DNA of 64,000 bases, from contig NZ_RJZE01000005.1 of the NCBI RefSeq assembly GCF_003986935.1, positions 1 through 64,000 on the forward strand, read 5' to 3'. The notes beneath the pieces were generated by a model, which did not search any database, was not told the DNA's origin, and saw only the letters and a list, made by a program, of their open reading frames with translations. A program made the position numbers and the translations under genes. Of this stretch, positions 1-8,656 are shown piece after piece (positions within the stretch are counted from its first letter, which is position 1; the number at the start of each line of letters is the position of its first letter). The stretch comes from Paraburkholderia kururiensis JCM 10599 = LMG 19447 (GTDB lineage Bacteria; Pseudomonadota; Gammaproteobacteria; Burkholderiales; Burkholderiaceae).

Positions 1-85
1 CGAGCCGCTCCTGAAGGGCATTCCCTTCAAGGACGGCACTCCGGTGATTGAAAGCACACCGGCTCCTCAAGCGCTGGCCGCCTGA
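1..85 (+). CDS. 3' end of an unidentified gene (partial)
   Basis: Only the last 27 codons lie in the window, ending at the TGA at 83-85. The visible tail is rich in Pro and Ala and has no motif I can assign. It is on the same strand as the MetQ-like gene starting at 88 and two bases from it, so the two may be co-transcribed. Family and function cannot be read from this fragment. Confidence 0.4.
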   Translation, partial: EPLLKGIPFKDGTPVIESTPAPQALAA

Positions 86-87
86 TC

Positions 88-834
88 ATGCCGCCTGACC
101 CGCGTACACCACTCTTGACGATTGCTCGCGAGGACGAAGACGTCTGGAAAGTGGTTGCCGCCAACGCGGCAAAGCATGGCCTCGCCATCAAGGTCACCAC
201 GTTCGCCGATTACACGCAGCCCAACGAGGCGCTGGCCCAGCACGACCTCGACGCCAACTCGTTTCAGCACAAGCCCTACCTCGAGGCGCAGATCAAGGCG
301 CGCGGCTACAAGATCGTGCCCGTGGGCTACACCTATGTGCAGCCCATCGGCCTCTATTCGCGCAAGGTGAAGTCCGTTGCTGACCTTCCGCAAGGCGCGA
401 CAGTGGGCGTGCCGAACGACCCGAGCAACGAAGGGCGCGCGCTGCTCCTGCTGCAATCGCTCGGCCTCATCACGCTGAAACCCGCCGTGGGTCTCTTGCC
501 GACGGCGCGCGATATCGAACGGAATCCGAAGAATCTGCACGTCAAGGAACTCGATGCCGGCATCGTCGGCCGTGCCATCGGCGACCTCGATGCGGCCGTC
601 GTGAACACCGACTGGGCCATCAAGGCGGGCATCAAGATTCCGCAGGAACGCATCGCGCAGGAGAAGGTGCCGAACAATCCGTATCGCAACTTCATCGCCG
701 TGAACGAGCAGGACGCGAACGCGCCGTGGGTCCATGACCTCGTGGAGAGTTATCAGCAACCCAATGTGTCCGCCGCAATCCTGAAGGTTTATCGCGGCGC
801 CACGCTGCCCGCGTGGGACGGCGCGCCGCAGTAG
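88..834 (+). CDS. MetQ/NlpA-like substrate-binding protein lacking a signal peptide
   Basis: The 248-residue product matches the NlpA/MetQ family, the lipid-anchored binding proteins of D/L-methionine ABC importers. Family hallmarks seen are the block DLDANSFQHKPYL near residues 53-65, YSRKVKSVADLPQGATVGVPNDPSN near 91-115 (family pattern at the start of lobe 2) and VNTDWAIKAG near 173-182. The N-terminus is odd. MetQ proteins normally begin with a lipoprotein signal and a Cys, but here the first strand starts after about ten polar residues, and the upstream frame is closed by a stop at 49-51 with no signal-like stretch. The gene is therefore either 5'-truncated and fused to a new start, or a cytoplasmic variant. 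No metN or metI is in the window. Family call is firm; transport function is doubtful. Confidence 0.8.
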   Translation: MPPDPRTPLLTIAREDEDVWKVVAANAAKHGLAIKVTTFADYTQPNEALAQHDLDANSFQHKPYLEAQIKARGYKIVPVGYTYVQPIGLYSRKVKSVADLPQGATVGVPNDPSNEGRALLLLQSLGLITLKPAVGLLPTARDIERNPKNLHVKELDAGIVGRAIGDLDAAVVNTDWAIKAGIKIPQERIAQEKVPNNPYRNFIAVNEQDANAPWVHDLVESYQQPNVSAAILKVYRGATLPAWDGAPQ

Positions 835-847
835 TTCCGCACACTGC

Positions 848-1870
848 TCAGCGCCCGAGCCCGCTCTTCGCAATCTGTTGCTCCACGAACTGCGCGAAGA
901 GCGTATGCAGGCGGGTGGCGGGATGCAGGTCGTCGGCGAACATGTAGGTCTGGTCGGCGTTGGGCGTCGTGTAGGTGGGCGGTGAACAGAGCAATGCGGT
1001 GTCGTGCGGCGTCTTCGCGGGGTCGCACGCCGTGCCCGTGTTAGAGACGGCGAAGCCGTTGGCCTGGAAATTCGCGACAACCTGGTTGAGCCAGGTGAAG
1101 GCATCGATCTCGATGACCTTGCTCTGAAGACCGTTGGTCTGCAAACCCGCGTTCAGCGTGTCGTTGAAGCGTTGCGAAAGCTGCGTCAGATTCGCGCCGC
1201 CGTCCGCGGACGTCACGCCTTTGGGCGACAGCCCGATGTTGGGCAGATTGACCACGACGACGTGCGTCGCCCCACTCTGCACGATCTGCGCGACGAGCTG
1301 GACGAGCGTGTTCGCCGCCGTTTGCACCGTGGGCGCGGCAGCGGGCAGCGAGCCGGCACGCAGCACGTCGTTCGCGCCGGCCCACACCAGCACCAGCTGG
1401 TTCGCGTTGAAGCTTCCATGCGCGGCCAGATAACTCGACACCTGCTGGTTCATGGGCATTTCGATGTTGCCCAGCACGTCGGTCAGGTAGTCGTAGAGGT
1501 TCGCGGGCGTGGCCACCGTGGCGCCGCCCTCCGCGTAGCCCAGACCGCTTTGCGCGCTAAGCTTGTGGCTGGCGTCGATCGAAAAGGCGGGCGTCAGCGT
1601 GTCGCCGTAGTACTGCGCGACATCCTGCGTCCACACCTGGCCGGGGTTGGTCGTGAAGCGACCGCCGCCCAGGGCGCTCGCGAGCGGCGCATAGGTGCCG
1701 ACGTCCGAGAGGCTGTCGCCGAACGACACCACCTGGAGATGCACGCCGCCAGCGGGGCCCGCCGTGCCGGCGCTACTGCCCGAGCCGGTTCCTCCGCCGC
1801 CGCACGCCGCGGCCAGCAGGCTCATCGCGACAACAATTGCGGCACACACCCTTGCATTCATGCGTTGCAT
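848..1870 (-). CDS. GDSL/SGNH-family esterase, predicted lipoprotein
   Basis: The 340-residue product starts with a hydrophobic signal ending in a lipobox (LAAAC, Cys about 23) and a Gly/Ser linker. It then has the SGNH block I motif FGDSLSDVGTY (nucleophile Ser about 53), a block III-like GANDVLRAG, and near the C-terminus DDLHPATRLH, which supplies the catalytic Asp-His. Members hydrolyse carboxyl esters; here the enzyme should be tethered to the envelope. I use the ATG at 1870 because GGAGG lies six bases upstream and the signal peptide follows immediately; the longer upstream frame adds charged residues. It converges on the MetQ-like gene. Substrate cannot be predicted. Confidence 0.85.
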   Translation of the reverse strand: MQRMNARVCAAIVVAMSLLAAACGGGGTGSGSSAGTAGPAGGVHLQVVSFGDSLSDVGTYAPLASALGGGRFTTNPGQVWTQDVAQYYGDTLTPAFSIDASHKLSAQSGLGYAEGGATVATPANLYDYLTDVLGNIEMPMNQQVSSYLAAHGSFNANQLVLVWAGANDVLRAGSLPAAAPTVQTAANTLVQLVAQIVQSGATHVVVVNLPNIGLSPKGVTSADGGANLTQLSQRFNDTLNAGLQTNGLQSKVIEIDAFTWLNQVVANFQANGFAVSNTGTACDPAKTPHDTALLCSPPTYTTPNADQTYMFADDLHPATRLHTLFAQFVEQQIAKSGLGR

Positions 1871-2006
1871 GGCTTTCCTCCAGTGGACGGCAGCTTTCAC
1901 GTGACGGACGTTGCGCCCGCGAACCTGCTGCACATGCAGCGGGCTCTACCGTTTAGCAAGAAAGGTGCGCCGAGGTTTGCGGCTCTGGAGGAAGGTCTTG
2001 TCGCGC

Positions 2007-3302
2007 TCAGGCGATGGCGTCCATCAGCCGGTACCACGCAACGCCCGCCGCGATGTAAAAGCGCTGCAGCCCATGGAACGGGATCGGTTTGACCGCGGTG
2101 ACGGCAAACGGAAACGGAGCGCGGGCGTCGCCTGCAATGCGCGAGGCAAGATGCTTGCCGAGCGTCGTGGCCATCGCAATGCCGCGGCCGTTGTAACCAA
2201 GCGCGATGCTGAGCCCCGGTGCCGGCTCGTGGACGTGCGGCAGAAAATCGGCCGTGATCGCGACGCGGCCCGCCCACCGATACTCATACTCGATGCCCTT
2301 CAATTGCGGATACATCAACTCGACGGCGCGCTCCAGGTGCGCCCAGTCGTTGTTCGCACGCGGGTCCGAAAAAGGCCCGCGGCCGCCCATCAACAGCCGC
2401 CCGGCCGCATCGCGCCGGAAGTACAGCAAAAGACGACGCGAATCGGAGGCCACTTCACCGCCGCGCAGAATGGCGTCGCCCACGCCGGGAGGCAGCGGCC
2501 GCGTAGCGACGATAAAGCTGTTCGCCGCGATCACCGACTGCCGCAGGCCCGGCCAAAGCGCCCCGGTATAGCCGTTGGTCGCGATCACGACGTGCTGCGC
2601 GACCACGTTCGCACCGCCGTGCGTCCGCACCTGCCAGCCGCGTGCGTCACGCGAGAGGCCCGTGACCGACGTGTATCCGTGCACGGCCACGCCGAGCTTC
2701 TGCGCCACGCGCGAGAGACCGCGCACATAGCTGAGCGGCTGGATGCTGCCGGCGCGATGATCGATCCATCCGCCCACATAAGCGCTCGTGCCAAGCCGCT
2801 GCGAAACCCCTGCGGCATCGAGCAGGCTGACCTTCGCGCCGCGCGCCGCCCACTGCTGCGCACGGCACGTCACGGTTTCGAGCATGGCACGCGACGGCGC
2901 TGGCTGGATCCAGCCGCCCCGTACCGCTTCGCAATCGATGCCGTACCGCTCGATCAACTCGAACACGCTGTCGGCCGCGGCGCCCACCGTCTCCACCAGA
3001 CGATTGCCCGTTGTTTCGCCGAACCGCTGCACGAGTTCGTCGGGGTCGTACTTGAGCCCGGGAATCACCTGACCGCCATTGCGGCCCGAGGCGCCCCACC
3101 CCGGCTGCGCGGCATCGAGCACGCACACCTTCACGCCGCGCTCCGCCAGATGCAAGGCCGTCGAGAGGCCCGTGAATCCTGCGCCCACGATCGCCACGTC
3201 GCACGATACGGACTCGCGCAGAGCCGGCGTATCGGGCGCAGGCTGCGCCGTTGCGGCCCACAACGAATCGGGCAGCATTGCACCTTCTTTCACTTCGATC
3301 AT
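2007..3302 (-). CDS. FAD-dependent oxidoreductase, DAO / gamma-glutamylputrescine oxidase type
   Basis: A 431-residue DAO-superfamily flavoprotein. The dinucleotide-binding motif VAIVGAGFTGLSTALHLAE lies near residues 36-54, followed by the second-strand acid and the GRNGGQ motif typical of PuuB/OrdL-like amine and amino-acid oxidases. Near the C-terminus GYNGRGIAMATTLGK closes the FAD site. It is last in a four-gene minus-strand set with an amino-acid ABC importer and begins two bases after the ATPase stop, so it probably oxidises the imported amine or amino acid to an imine with FAD. A second start (3278) has a better ribosome site, so the start is uncertain by eight codons. Exact substrate is not inferable. 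Confidence 0.85.
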   Translation of the reverse strand: MIEVKEGAMLPDSLWAATAQPAPDTPALRESVSCDVAIVGAGFTGLSTALHLAERGVKVCVLDAAQPGWGASGRNGGQVIPGLKYDPDELVQRFGETTGNRLVETVGAAADSVFELIERYGIDCEAVRGGWIQPAPSRAMLETVTCRAQQWAARGAKVSLLDAAGVSQRLGTSAYVGGWIDHRAGSIQPLSYVRGLSRVAQKLGVAVHGYTSVTGLSRDARGWQVRTHGGANVVAQHVVIATNGYTGALWPGLRQSVIAANSFIVATRPLPPGVGDAILRGGEVASDSRRLLLYFRRDAAGRLLMGGRGPFSDPRANNDWAHLERAVELMYPQLKGIEYEYRWAGRVAITADFLPHVHEPAPGLSIALGYNGRGIAMATTLGKHLASRIAGDARAPFPFAVTAVKPIPFHGLQRFYIAAGVAWYRLMDAIA

Positions 3303-3304
3303 GT

Positions 3305-4063
3305 TCAGTTCGGGTTAGCGCCGGCGGGCGTGCCGTCAGGAGACAGCAGGCGCCGCAGGAAGTCCTGCGTGCGCGGATGCTGGGGATGGCTCAGGACCTC
3401 GCGCGCGGCGCCTGTTTCGCAGATCGTGCCGCCGTGCAGGAAGCACACGCGGTCGGCCACTTCGCGGGCGAAGGCCATTTCGTGCGTGACGACCACCATC
3501 GTCATGCCGTCGCGTGCGAGCGCGCGCATCACGGCCAGCACTTCGCCCACCAGCTCGGGATCGAGCGCGGACGTGGGCTCGTCGAAGAGCAGCGCCGCAG
3601 GCTCCATGGCAAGCGCACGCGCAATCGCCACACGCTGCTGCTGACCGCCCGAAAGCTCCGCAGGATACGCATTCATCCGATGCGAGAGGCCGACCTTATC
3701 GAGCAGGTGCCGCGCATCGTCGCGAGCCCGCGCAACCGGCGTGCGGCGCACATAGACCGGTCCTTCCATCACGTTTTCGAGGGCCGTTCTATGCGCAAAC
3801 AGGTTGAAGCGCTGAAACACCATACCCACGCGCATGCGCAATTCGTGGATATTCTTCGCGTGCGCATCCACGCGCACGCCGTCTATCGTGATGGAGCCGG
3901 AATCGTAGGTCTCGAAGCCGTTGATACAGCGCAGCACGGTCGACTTGCCCGACCCGGACGGCCCGATCAGGCACACCACTTCGCCCGCCTCGACGTTGAG
4001 GCTCACACCCTTGAGCACTTCCTGGTGGTGAAAGCGTTTGTGTATCGCGTTGATTTCGATCAT
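3305..4063 (-). CDS. Polar amino-acid ABC transporter ATPase
   Basis: A 252-residue GlnQ/HisP-type ATPase energising import of a polar amino acid or opine at the inner membrane. Walker [10 protein letters not shown] is near residues 34-42, the Q-loop lies in [11 protein letters not shown], the signature [15 protein letters not shown] near 146-160, Walker [13 protein letters not shown] and the switch His in VVTHEM follow. Its ATG overlaps the permease stop by four bases, so the two are translationally coupled. Full length, with all catalytic motifs intact. Confidence 0.92.
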   Translation of the reverse strand: MIEINAIHKRFHHQEVLKGVSLNVEAGEVVCLIGPSGSGKSTVLRCINGFETYDSGSITIDGVRVDAHAKNIHELRMRVGMVFQRFNLFAHRTALENVMEGPVYVRRTPVARARDDARHLLDKVGLSHRMNAYPAELSGGQQQRVAIARALAMEPAALLFDEPTSALDPELVGEVLAVMRALARDGMTMVVVTHEMAFAREVADRVCFLHGGTICETGAAREVLSHPQHPRTQDFLRRLLSPDGTPAGANPN

Positions 4064-4716
4064 CGGCTTTTCCTCACGGCGAGCCGCTTGCCAAGCTGGT
4101 TGACGCCGAACATCAGCGGCAGGCTCAGCACCAGATACAGCAGCGCGACGAGCGTGTAGACCGTCATGTTCTGGAAGGTCGACGACGCAATCAGCTGCCC
4201 CGCGCGCGTGATTTCGGCAACAGTGATGGTGGAGGCAACCGACGAGTCCTTCAGCAGCATGACGAGCGTATTGCCGTACGGCGGCAGCGCGATCCTGAAG
4301 GCCTGCGGCAGCACCACGCGCCGCATGATGAGCGGGCCGCGCATGCCGATGGCGTGCGCGGCTTCAATCTGCCCGTGGTCGATGGCTTCGATGCCCGCGC
4401 GAAAGTTTTCCGCCTGATACGCGGAGTAAGCGATGCCAAGCCCGATGACCCCGGCCTGAAACGCCGACAGCTGCACGCCCAGGTCCGGCAACACGAAATA
4501 GATGTAGAAGAGCTGCACGATGATCGGCAGCCCGCGGATCAGATTGATCACGGTGCTGCCGAACGCCGATGCGGCGCGGTTGCGCGACACCTTGAGCAAC
4601 GCGAGCACCAGACCGAGAACCGAACTGAGCACGAATGCACAGGCCGTGATCTCGATCGTGATGACTGCGCCTTTCAGCAGGATCGGCAAAAAGTCGATTG
4701 CGTTCTGCACGAACAT
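4060..4716 (-). CDS. Polar amino-acid ABC transporter permease
   Basis: A HisM/GlnP-type inner-membrane permease of about 218 residues with several hydrophobic helices. The conserved EAA loop that docks the ATPase is visible as [29 protein letters not shown] in the second half (family pattern). I start it at 4716, where GGGAG precedes the ATG by a normal distance and the protein begins directly with the first membrane segment. Only one permease gene is present, so the transporter probably uses a homodimer. It sits between the binding protein and the ATPase in the same operon. Confidence 0.9.
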   Translation of the reverse strand: MFVQNAIDFLPILLKGAVITIEITACAFVLSSVLGLVLALLKVSRNRAASAFGSTVINLIRGLPIIVQLFYIYFVLPDLGVQLSAFQAGVIGLGIAYSAYQAENFRAGIEAIDHGQIEAAHAIGMRGPLIMRRVVLPQAFRIALPPYGNTLVMLLKDSSVASTITVAEITRAGQLIASSTFQNMTVYTLVALLYLVLSLPLMFGVNQLGKRLAVRKSR

Positions 4717-4797
4717 CGCGTCTCCCGACACACTTTGCAGATCGTCCGGGCCGCTATGGGGCACGGACAGCTTCGAATACAGCGCAACGTCTCGCCG

Positions 4798-5565
4798 TTA
4801 GCTCATGTGCCACTTCTGCAGAATCTGCTGCAGCGTGCCGTCGGTCTTCATCTTCCTGATGGCCGAGTTCAGCTGTTCGAGCATGGCCGTGTCGCCCTTA
4901 CGCACGACGAAGCACACCTGCCCCTTCACCGCCGACTGATACTCAGGCACGAGCCGCACCTGCGGATTGGCGCCCTGCTGCAACTGGTAGGCCACGATGG
5001 GCTGATCGGCGAAACCCGCCTTGATCCGGCCCAGCGCCACGTCGCGCATGATGTCCGCCACGGAATCGTAGGTGCGCACTTCCTTGAAGATGCCCTTCTT
5101 GTTCAACGCATCGACGAACGCCGTGCCCACCTGCGCGCCCACCACTTCGCCCTTGAGATCGTCCATCGAGGTGTAGTGGCCTTTGTCGTCGGCCCGCACG
5201 ACGAGCCCTTCGCCGTACGAATAGACGGTGTCCGAAAAATCGACGATCTGCTGGCGCGCGGGCGTCTTCAGCATGGCTGCGGAAATGATGTCGATCTTCT
5301 GCGTGGTCAGCGACGGAATCAGCGCGGAAAACACGCTCTGCTGCACCTCCACCTTGAAGCCGCCCGCGCGGCCCGCCGCTTCGATGGCATCCACCATCAT
5401 TCCCTGAATGGAATTGGTTTTGACGTCGAGGAACGTGAACGGCACACCCGTGGCCGTTGCGCCCACCTTCCAGGTGGGCTCGGCGCGCGCGGCGCCCGAG
5501 GAAATGGCGAAACAGGTGGCAAAGCCGGCTGCAAGCAAGGTAAGGCGTTTGACGAACGTGACCAT
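4798..5565 (-). CDS. Periplasmic amino-acid-binding protein (SBP_bac_3)
   Basis: A 255-residue family 3 solute-binding protein. A cleavable signal of about 28 residues ends at an AARA-type site. The mature part shows the lobe pattern of this family, with TNSIQGMMVDAIEA, the hinge segment DFSDTVYSYGEGL and the ligand-loop region AQVGTAFVDAL. It delivers the substrate to the permease encoded next. The start at 5565 has AGGAGA five bases upstream. First gene of the importer-oxidase operon, divergent from the IclR regulator. Confidence 0.9.
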   Translation of the reverse strand: MVTFVKRLTLLAAGFATCFAISSGAARAEPTWKVGATATGVPFTFLDVKTNSIQGMMVDAIEAAGRAGGFKVEVQQSVFSALIPSLTTQKIDIISAAMLKTPARQQIVDFSDTVYSYGEGLVVRADDKGHYTSMDDLKGEVVGAQVGTAFVDALNKKGIFKEVRTYDSVADIMRDVALGRIKAGFADQPIVAYQLQQGANPQVRLVPEYQSAVKGQVCFVVRKGDTAMLEQLNSAIRKMKTDGTLQQILQKWHMS

Positions 5566-5675
5566 GCATTTCTCCTGGCAAGGCGCCGCCGGATCGACAT
5601 GAACCGTCGGCAATGTTGTTTTGTGACCGCGAGATCATGATAGTCGAATCAAAAAAATCGCAAATAGATTTTTGT

Positions 5676-5692
5676 GTATCGATATTCGATAC
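5676..5692. promoter_or_regulatory. Candidate IclR operator (7-3-7 inverted repeat)
   Basis: A perfect inverted repeat, GTATCGA-tat-TCGATAC, in an AT-rich patch of the gap between the binding-protein gene and iclR-type gene 5752. Size and position fit an operator for the divergently encoded IclR regulator. The binding itself is inference. Confidence 0.55.
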
Positions 5693-5751
5693 GATATGAT
5701 GCGGTATTGCACTCACCCCGCATTCAACGCGCGTTCAACGGACGGACCACG

Positions 5752-6558
5752 ATGGACAATTCGCACGCCGACAATGACGCCGGAAACGGCACCGACCTAC
5801 TCTTCAATCAGTCGCTCGAAAAGGGGTTGAACGTGCTGCGCGCGTTCAGCGCGAAGCGCCGCACGATGACGCTGGCCGAAGTGGCCGAGGCGGCGTCGAT
5901 GTCCAAAAGCTCGGCGCAGCGCATGGTCTACACGCTGGAGAAGCTGGGCTATATCCGCAAACATCCGCTCACGCGCCGCTACCAGCTGACGCCGCGCGTG
6001 ATGCAGATCGGCTTCAACTATCTGGCTGCGGACACCTTGATCGACGTGGCGAATCCGTTCCTCTCGGAACTCACGAACATCACGGGCGAGACGACCAACC
6101 TCACGGAGCCCGATGACGACGAGATGGTGTACGTCTCGCGCTTCGTCTCGACGAAGTTCGTGCCGATACACATGCCCATCGGCAGCCGCATCCCGATGTA
6201 TTGCACAGGCAGCGGGCGCGCATTCCTGAGCGCGTTGCCCGCGGACGAGGCACACGCGCGCCTTGAGCAGATGAATCGCGTGGCGTTCACGGCGAACACC
6301 GTGACCGACGTGGCACGGCTCGGCGAACTGCTCGCCGAAGTGCGCCAGAACGGCTATGCCACGAACCGCGAAGAGTTGTTCATTGGCGATATGTCGATCG
6401 CGGCGCCGGTGGTGGGAAGCCAGGGGCGCCCCGTCGCCGCGGTACACGTGGTAGCGCCCACCAGCCGATGGACGTTCGACGACGCACGGCTAAAGCTCGC
6501 ACCGGCCGTGATCGATTGCGCGCGAGGCATCAGCAATTCGATACGAACGCTCGAGTAG
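5752..6558 (+). CDS. IclR-family transcriptional regulator
   Basis: A 268-residue regulator. The N-terminal winged helix-turn-helix (about residues 19-75) has the family pattern QSLEKGLNVLRAF then MTLAEVAEAASMSKSSAQRMVYTLEKLGYI. The C-terminal effector domain contains MPIGSRIPMYCTGSGRAFLS, including the conserved Cys-containing loop, and a GYATNREE segment. The ATG at 5752 puts the protein in register with other IclR members; the upstream extension has no family similarity. It is divergent from the amino-acid ABC/oxidase operon (2007-5565) and most likely controls it in response to the imported substrate. Confidence 0.9.
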   Translation: MDNSHADNDAGNGTDLLFNQSLEKGLNVLRAFSAKRRTMTLAEVAEAASMSKSSAQRMVYTLEKLGYIRKHPLTRRYQLTPRVMQIGFNYLAADTLIDVANPFLSELTNITGETTNLTEPDDDEMVYVSRFVSTKFVPIHMPIGSRIPMYCTGSGRAFLSALPADEAHARLEQMNRVAFTANTVTDVARLGELLAEVRQNGYATNREELFIGDMSIAAPVVGSQGRPVAAVHVVAPTSRWTFDDARLKLAPAVIDCARGISNSIRTLE

Positions 6559-6624
6559 CCGCGCGAGGGGCCATGCGAGCGTGCGCCGCGCTCATACCAG
6601 ACTCACACCAGGTTCGAACCAGGT

Positions 6625-6924
6625 TCAAACCCCGCCGTCGCCGTATTGCCGGATGACCTTCGCGATCACGACGCGGTAGCCGTCGAGCCAGCGCGCCTGC
6701 TTGCCCTTCGCTTCGCGGTGCGCCGGATGCTCGATCAATTGCCGCAGCGCCGCTTCCGACTCCCAGTAGTAGATGTTCTGGATCAGCCCCGCGCTTGCGT
6801 TCTCCCAGGTCTCCTCGCCGAGATAGCCGGGAATCGCGCGCGCGGCTTCCGCGATCTGTTTGTCGAGGCGATGGAACTCGTCGTCGAATTGACCGGCGTT
6901 GAAAACGAAGGTGGACGAGTACAT
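6625..6924 (-). CDS. Small antibiotic-biosynthesis-monooxygenase-like (ABM) protein
   Basis: A 99-residue single-domain protein with the dimeric ferredoxin-like pattern of the ABM fold: a first strand STFVFNAG, a helix with AIPGYLGEETW, strand NIYYWESEAALRQLIEHPAHREAK and a final helix. The pattern YYWES-x-LRxLIEHPxH is typical of members annotated as DUF4188/ABM-like or heme-degrading-type proteins. The exact reaction is unknown. It stands alone between the IclR gene and the thiosulfate-type transporter, and a terminator at 6988-7019 separates it from the latter, so it should have its own promoter. Confidence 0.7.
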   Translation of the reverse strand: MYSSTFVFNAGQFDDEFHRLDKQIAEAARAIPGYLGEETWENASAGLIQNIYYWESEAALRQLIEHPAHREAKGKQARWLDGYRVVIAKVIRQYGDGGV

Positions 6925-6987
6925 GCGGCTTCCTTTGAGTGATCGAAAAAAGCGGACGGCGCACCCCGCCCGCTGCCTTCCCGTCGA

Positions 6988-7019
6988 ATAAAAAAAGGCA
7001 ACGCGCGAGGCGTTGCCTT
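6988..7019 (-). terminator. Rho-independent terminator of the YeeE-type gene
   Basis: Read on the minus strand, a perfect 10-bp stem (AAGGCAACGC with GCGTTGCCTT) and a 5-nt loop are followed by a run of seven T. It lies 45 bases after the stop of the minus-strand transporter gene, the classic arrangement. Confidence 0.9.
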
Positions 7020-7064
7020 CCTTGCTGCATCCAGCACCGGAATTCGCGGCCGAAGCCGCTGCGA

Positions 7065-8285
7065 TCAGCAACCCGTCTGCTTCACGCGCTCCACGGCGAG
7101 CCCGAATGCGGGACGCAACTTCGTGCCCACCACGTTGCCGAGAAACGCCGCGACGAGCCACAGCCAGCCGTGCAGGCTGCCCGACACGATGCCGCTGAAA
7201 TACGCGCCGATATTGCAGCCGTACGCAAGACGCGCGCCGTAGCCGAGCAGCAGCCCGCCCACCACGGCCGCGATCAGCGAGCGCAGCGGCAGCCGCCACA
7301 CCGGCGCATAGCGGCCGGCGAGCGATGCAGCCACCATCGCGCCGATCACGATGCCGATATCCATCACCGACTTCACGTCGTGGCTCACCGGCGCGGCGAG
7401 CGCCGCCGCGTTCGGGCCGGTGCTCCACACATGCCAGCTCGCAACGTCGACGCCCATTGCCGAGAACGCCTTGGCGCCCCACAGCGCGAAGGCCGACGTG
7501 ACGCCCCAGGGACGGCCCGAGATCGCAAGCGTCACGAAGTTGAGCACAGCGAGCACCACGCCGCCCACGAGCAGCGGCCACGGGCCACGCAGCCACGACG
7601 ACGTGTTCGGTGCGTCGTCGCTCACGAGACGGCCGTGACGGCGTTTTTCGATCAGCACGGTAAGCGCGGCAATCAACGCGAACACCACGAGGTTCAGCGC
7701 GATGGCGGGGCCCGCGCCCAGCGTTTTCACGAGCGAGATGGGCTGCAGATGCGGCAGCGCGCTCCAGAACGGCAGATGCGCGGTACCCACCACGGAACCG
7801 ACGACGAACGCAATCAGCGTGACCACCATGCGCGTGCTGCCGCCACCCACCGTGTAGAGCGTGCCGGAGGCGCAGCCGCCGCCCAGCTGCATGCCGATGC
7901 CGAAGATGAACGCGCCGATCAGGACCGACACGCCGACGGGCGCCACCTCGCCCGCCACCGGATGACCGAACAACGTGCCGGCCGAAAGCGCCGGGAAGAA
8001 CAACAGCACGCCCACTGCGAGCATCAGCATCTGCGCACGCAGACCGGCGCCGCGCCCGTCCGCGATGAACACGCGCCACGCGGACGTGAAGCCGAACGCG
8101 GCGTGATAGAGCGTCATGCCGAGCAGCGCGCCCAGCACGTACAGCGTGGCCTGCTTCGCGCTGACGGTCTGCGCGAGATAGAGGGCACCGAGTACGACGA
8201 GCGCGAGCGCAACGGCGAGCGGCTTCGGATTGGTGTTGACGAGCCGGCTAGACGCGCCGCCGAACGGCGTGGAGAGATCGGACAT
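7065..8285 (-). CDS. YeeE/YedE family (TsuA-like) thiosulfate/sulfur transporter
   Basis: A 406-residue polytopic membrane protein, the full-length two-repeat form. Cys-containing signature loops are present in both halves: GMQLGGGCASGTLYTVGGGS near the middle and AYGCNIGAYFSGI near the C-terminus, where TsuA uses Cys residues to relay thiosulfate by transient hydrogen bonding. The last residues VKQTGC add another Cys. Members import thiosulfate for cysteine synthesis; related YedE proteins move selenium or other sulfur species, so the substrate is not certain. No tusA partner gene is adjacent. It is followed by a strong terminator. Confidence 0.85.
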   Translation of the reverse strand: MSDLSTPFGGASSRLVNTNPKPLAVALALVVLGALYLAQTVSAKQATLYVLGALLGMTLYHAAFGFTSAWRVFIADGRGAGLRAQMLMLAVGVLLFFPALSAGTLFGHPVAGEVAPVGVSVLIGAFIFGIGMQLGGGCASGTLYTVGGGSTRMVVTLIAFVVGSVVGTAHLPFWSALPHLQPISLVKTLGAGPAIALNLVVFALIAALTVLIEKRRHGRLVSDDAPNTSSWLRGPWPLLVGGVVLAVLNFVTLAISGRPWGVTSAFALWGAKAFSAMGVDVASWHVWSTGPNAAALAAPVSHDVKSVMDIGIVIGAMVAASLAGRYAPVWRLPLRSLIAAVVGGLLLGYGARLAYGCNIGAYFSGIVSGSLHGWLWLVAAFLGNVVGTKLRPAFGLAVERVKQTGC

Positions 8286-8656
8286 AGTGAGCGGAAGCGG
8301 TCGCGCTCAGCGCACAGGGGCGGCACGCCGGCAAAAAGGGCGGTCGCTGCGCGGGCGAAAGGCCGCGAAAAGTCGTTAGGGGAAAGTTCGCAAGTATATC
8401 GAAATGTCACGATTCGGCTGGGACGCACCCTGAGCCGCGGCGCCTCGCGCCAAGGGCTGCCGCGCGTCGTGCCGCGAGCCCGCAAGGCCCGTCAGACGGG
8501 GCTTGGCGAGCATTCCGCGCGTTTCAAAGCCGGCCGCCTAATAACGTGCTCGTATATCGATATTTCGAATCTGGCTTGACAGATGCCCGTCGAAAAAACC
8601 GCCAGGAACTGACCATCCGACCGCCGACCGCCGACCGCCAACCGCCGGCTGCAGAC
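8286..8656. other. Intergenic region, no gene recognised
   Basis: The gap between the transporter start and the 3' end of the next gene holds two copies of TATATCGA (8395-8402 and 8553-8560). The second lies in a 10-bp palindrome ATATCGATAT followed by TTTCGAAT. They could belong to the transporter promoter. No open frame here resembles a protein. Confidence 0.4.

Noticed and set aside
1134..1433. Several small plus-strand frames opposite the GDSL gene
   Set aside because: Antisense to a gene with clear signal peptide and catalytic motifs.
6925..8079. Upstream extension of the small ABM-like gene over the transporter
   Set aside because: The open frame overlaps the YeeE-type gene on the same strand and crosses its terminator. 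Only the last 99 codons (from 6924) look like a protein.
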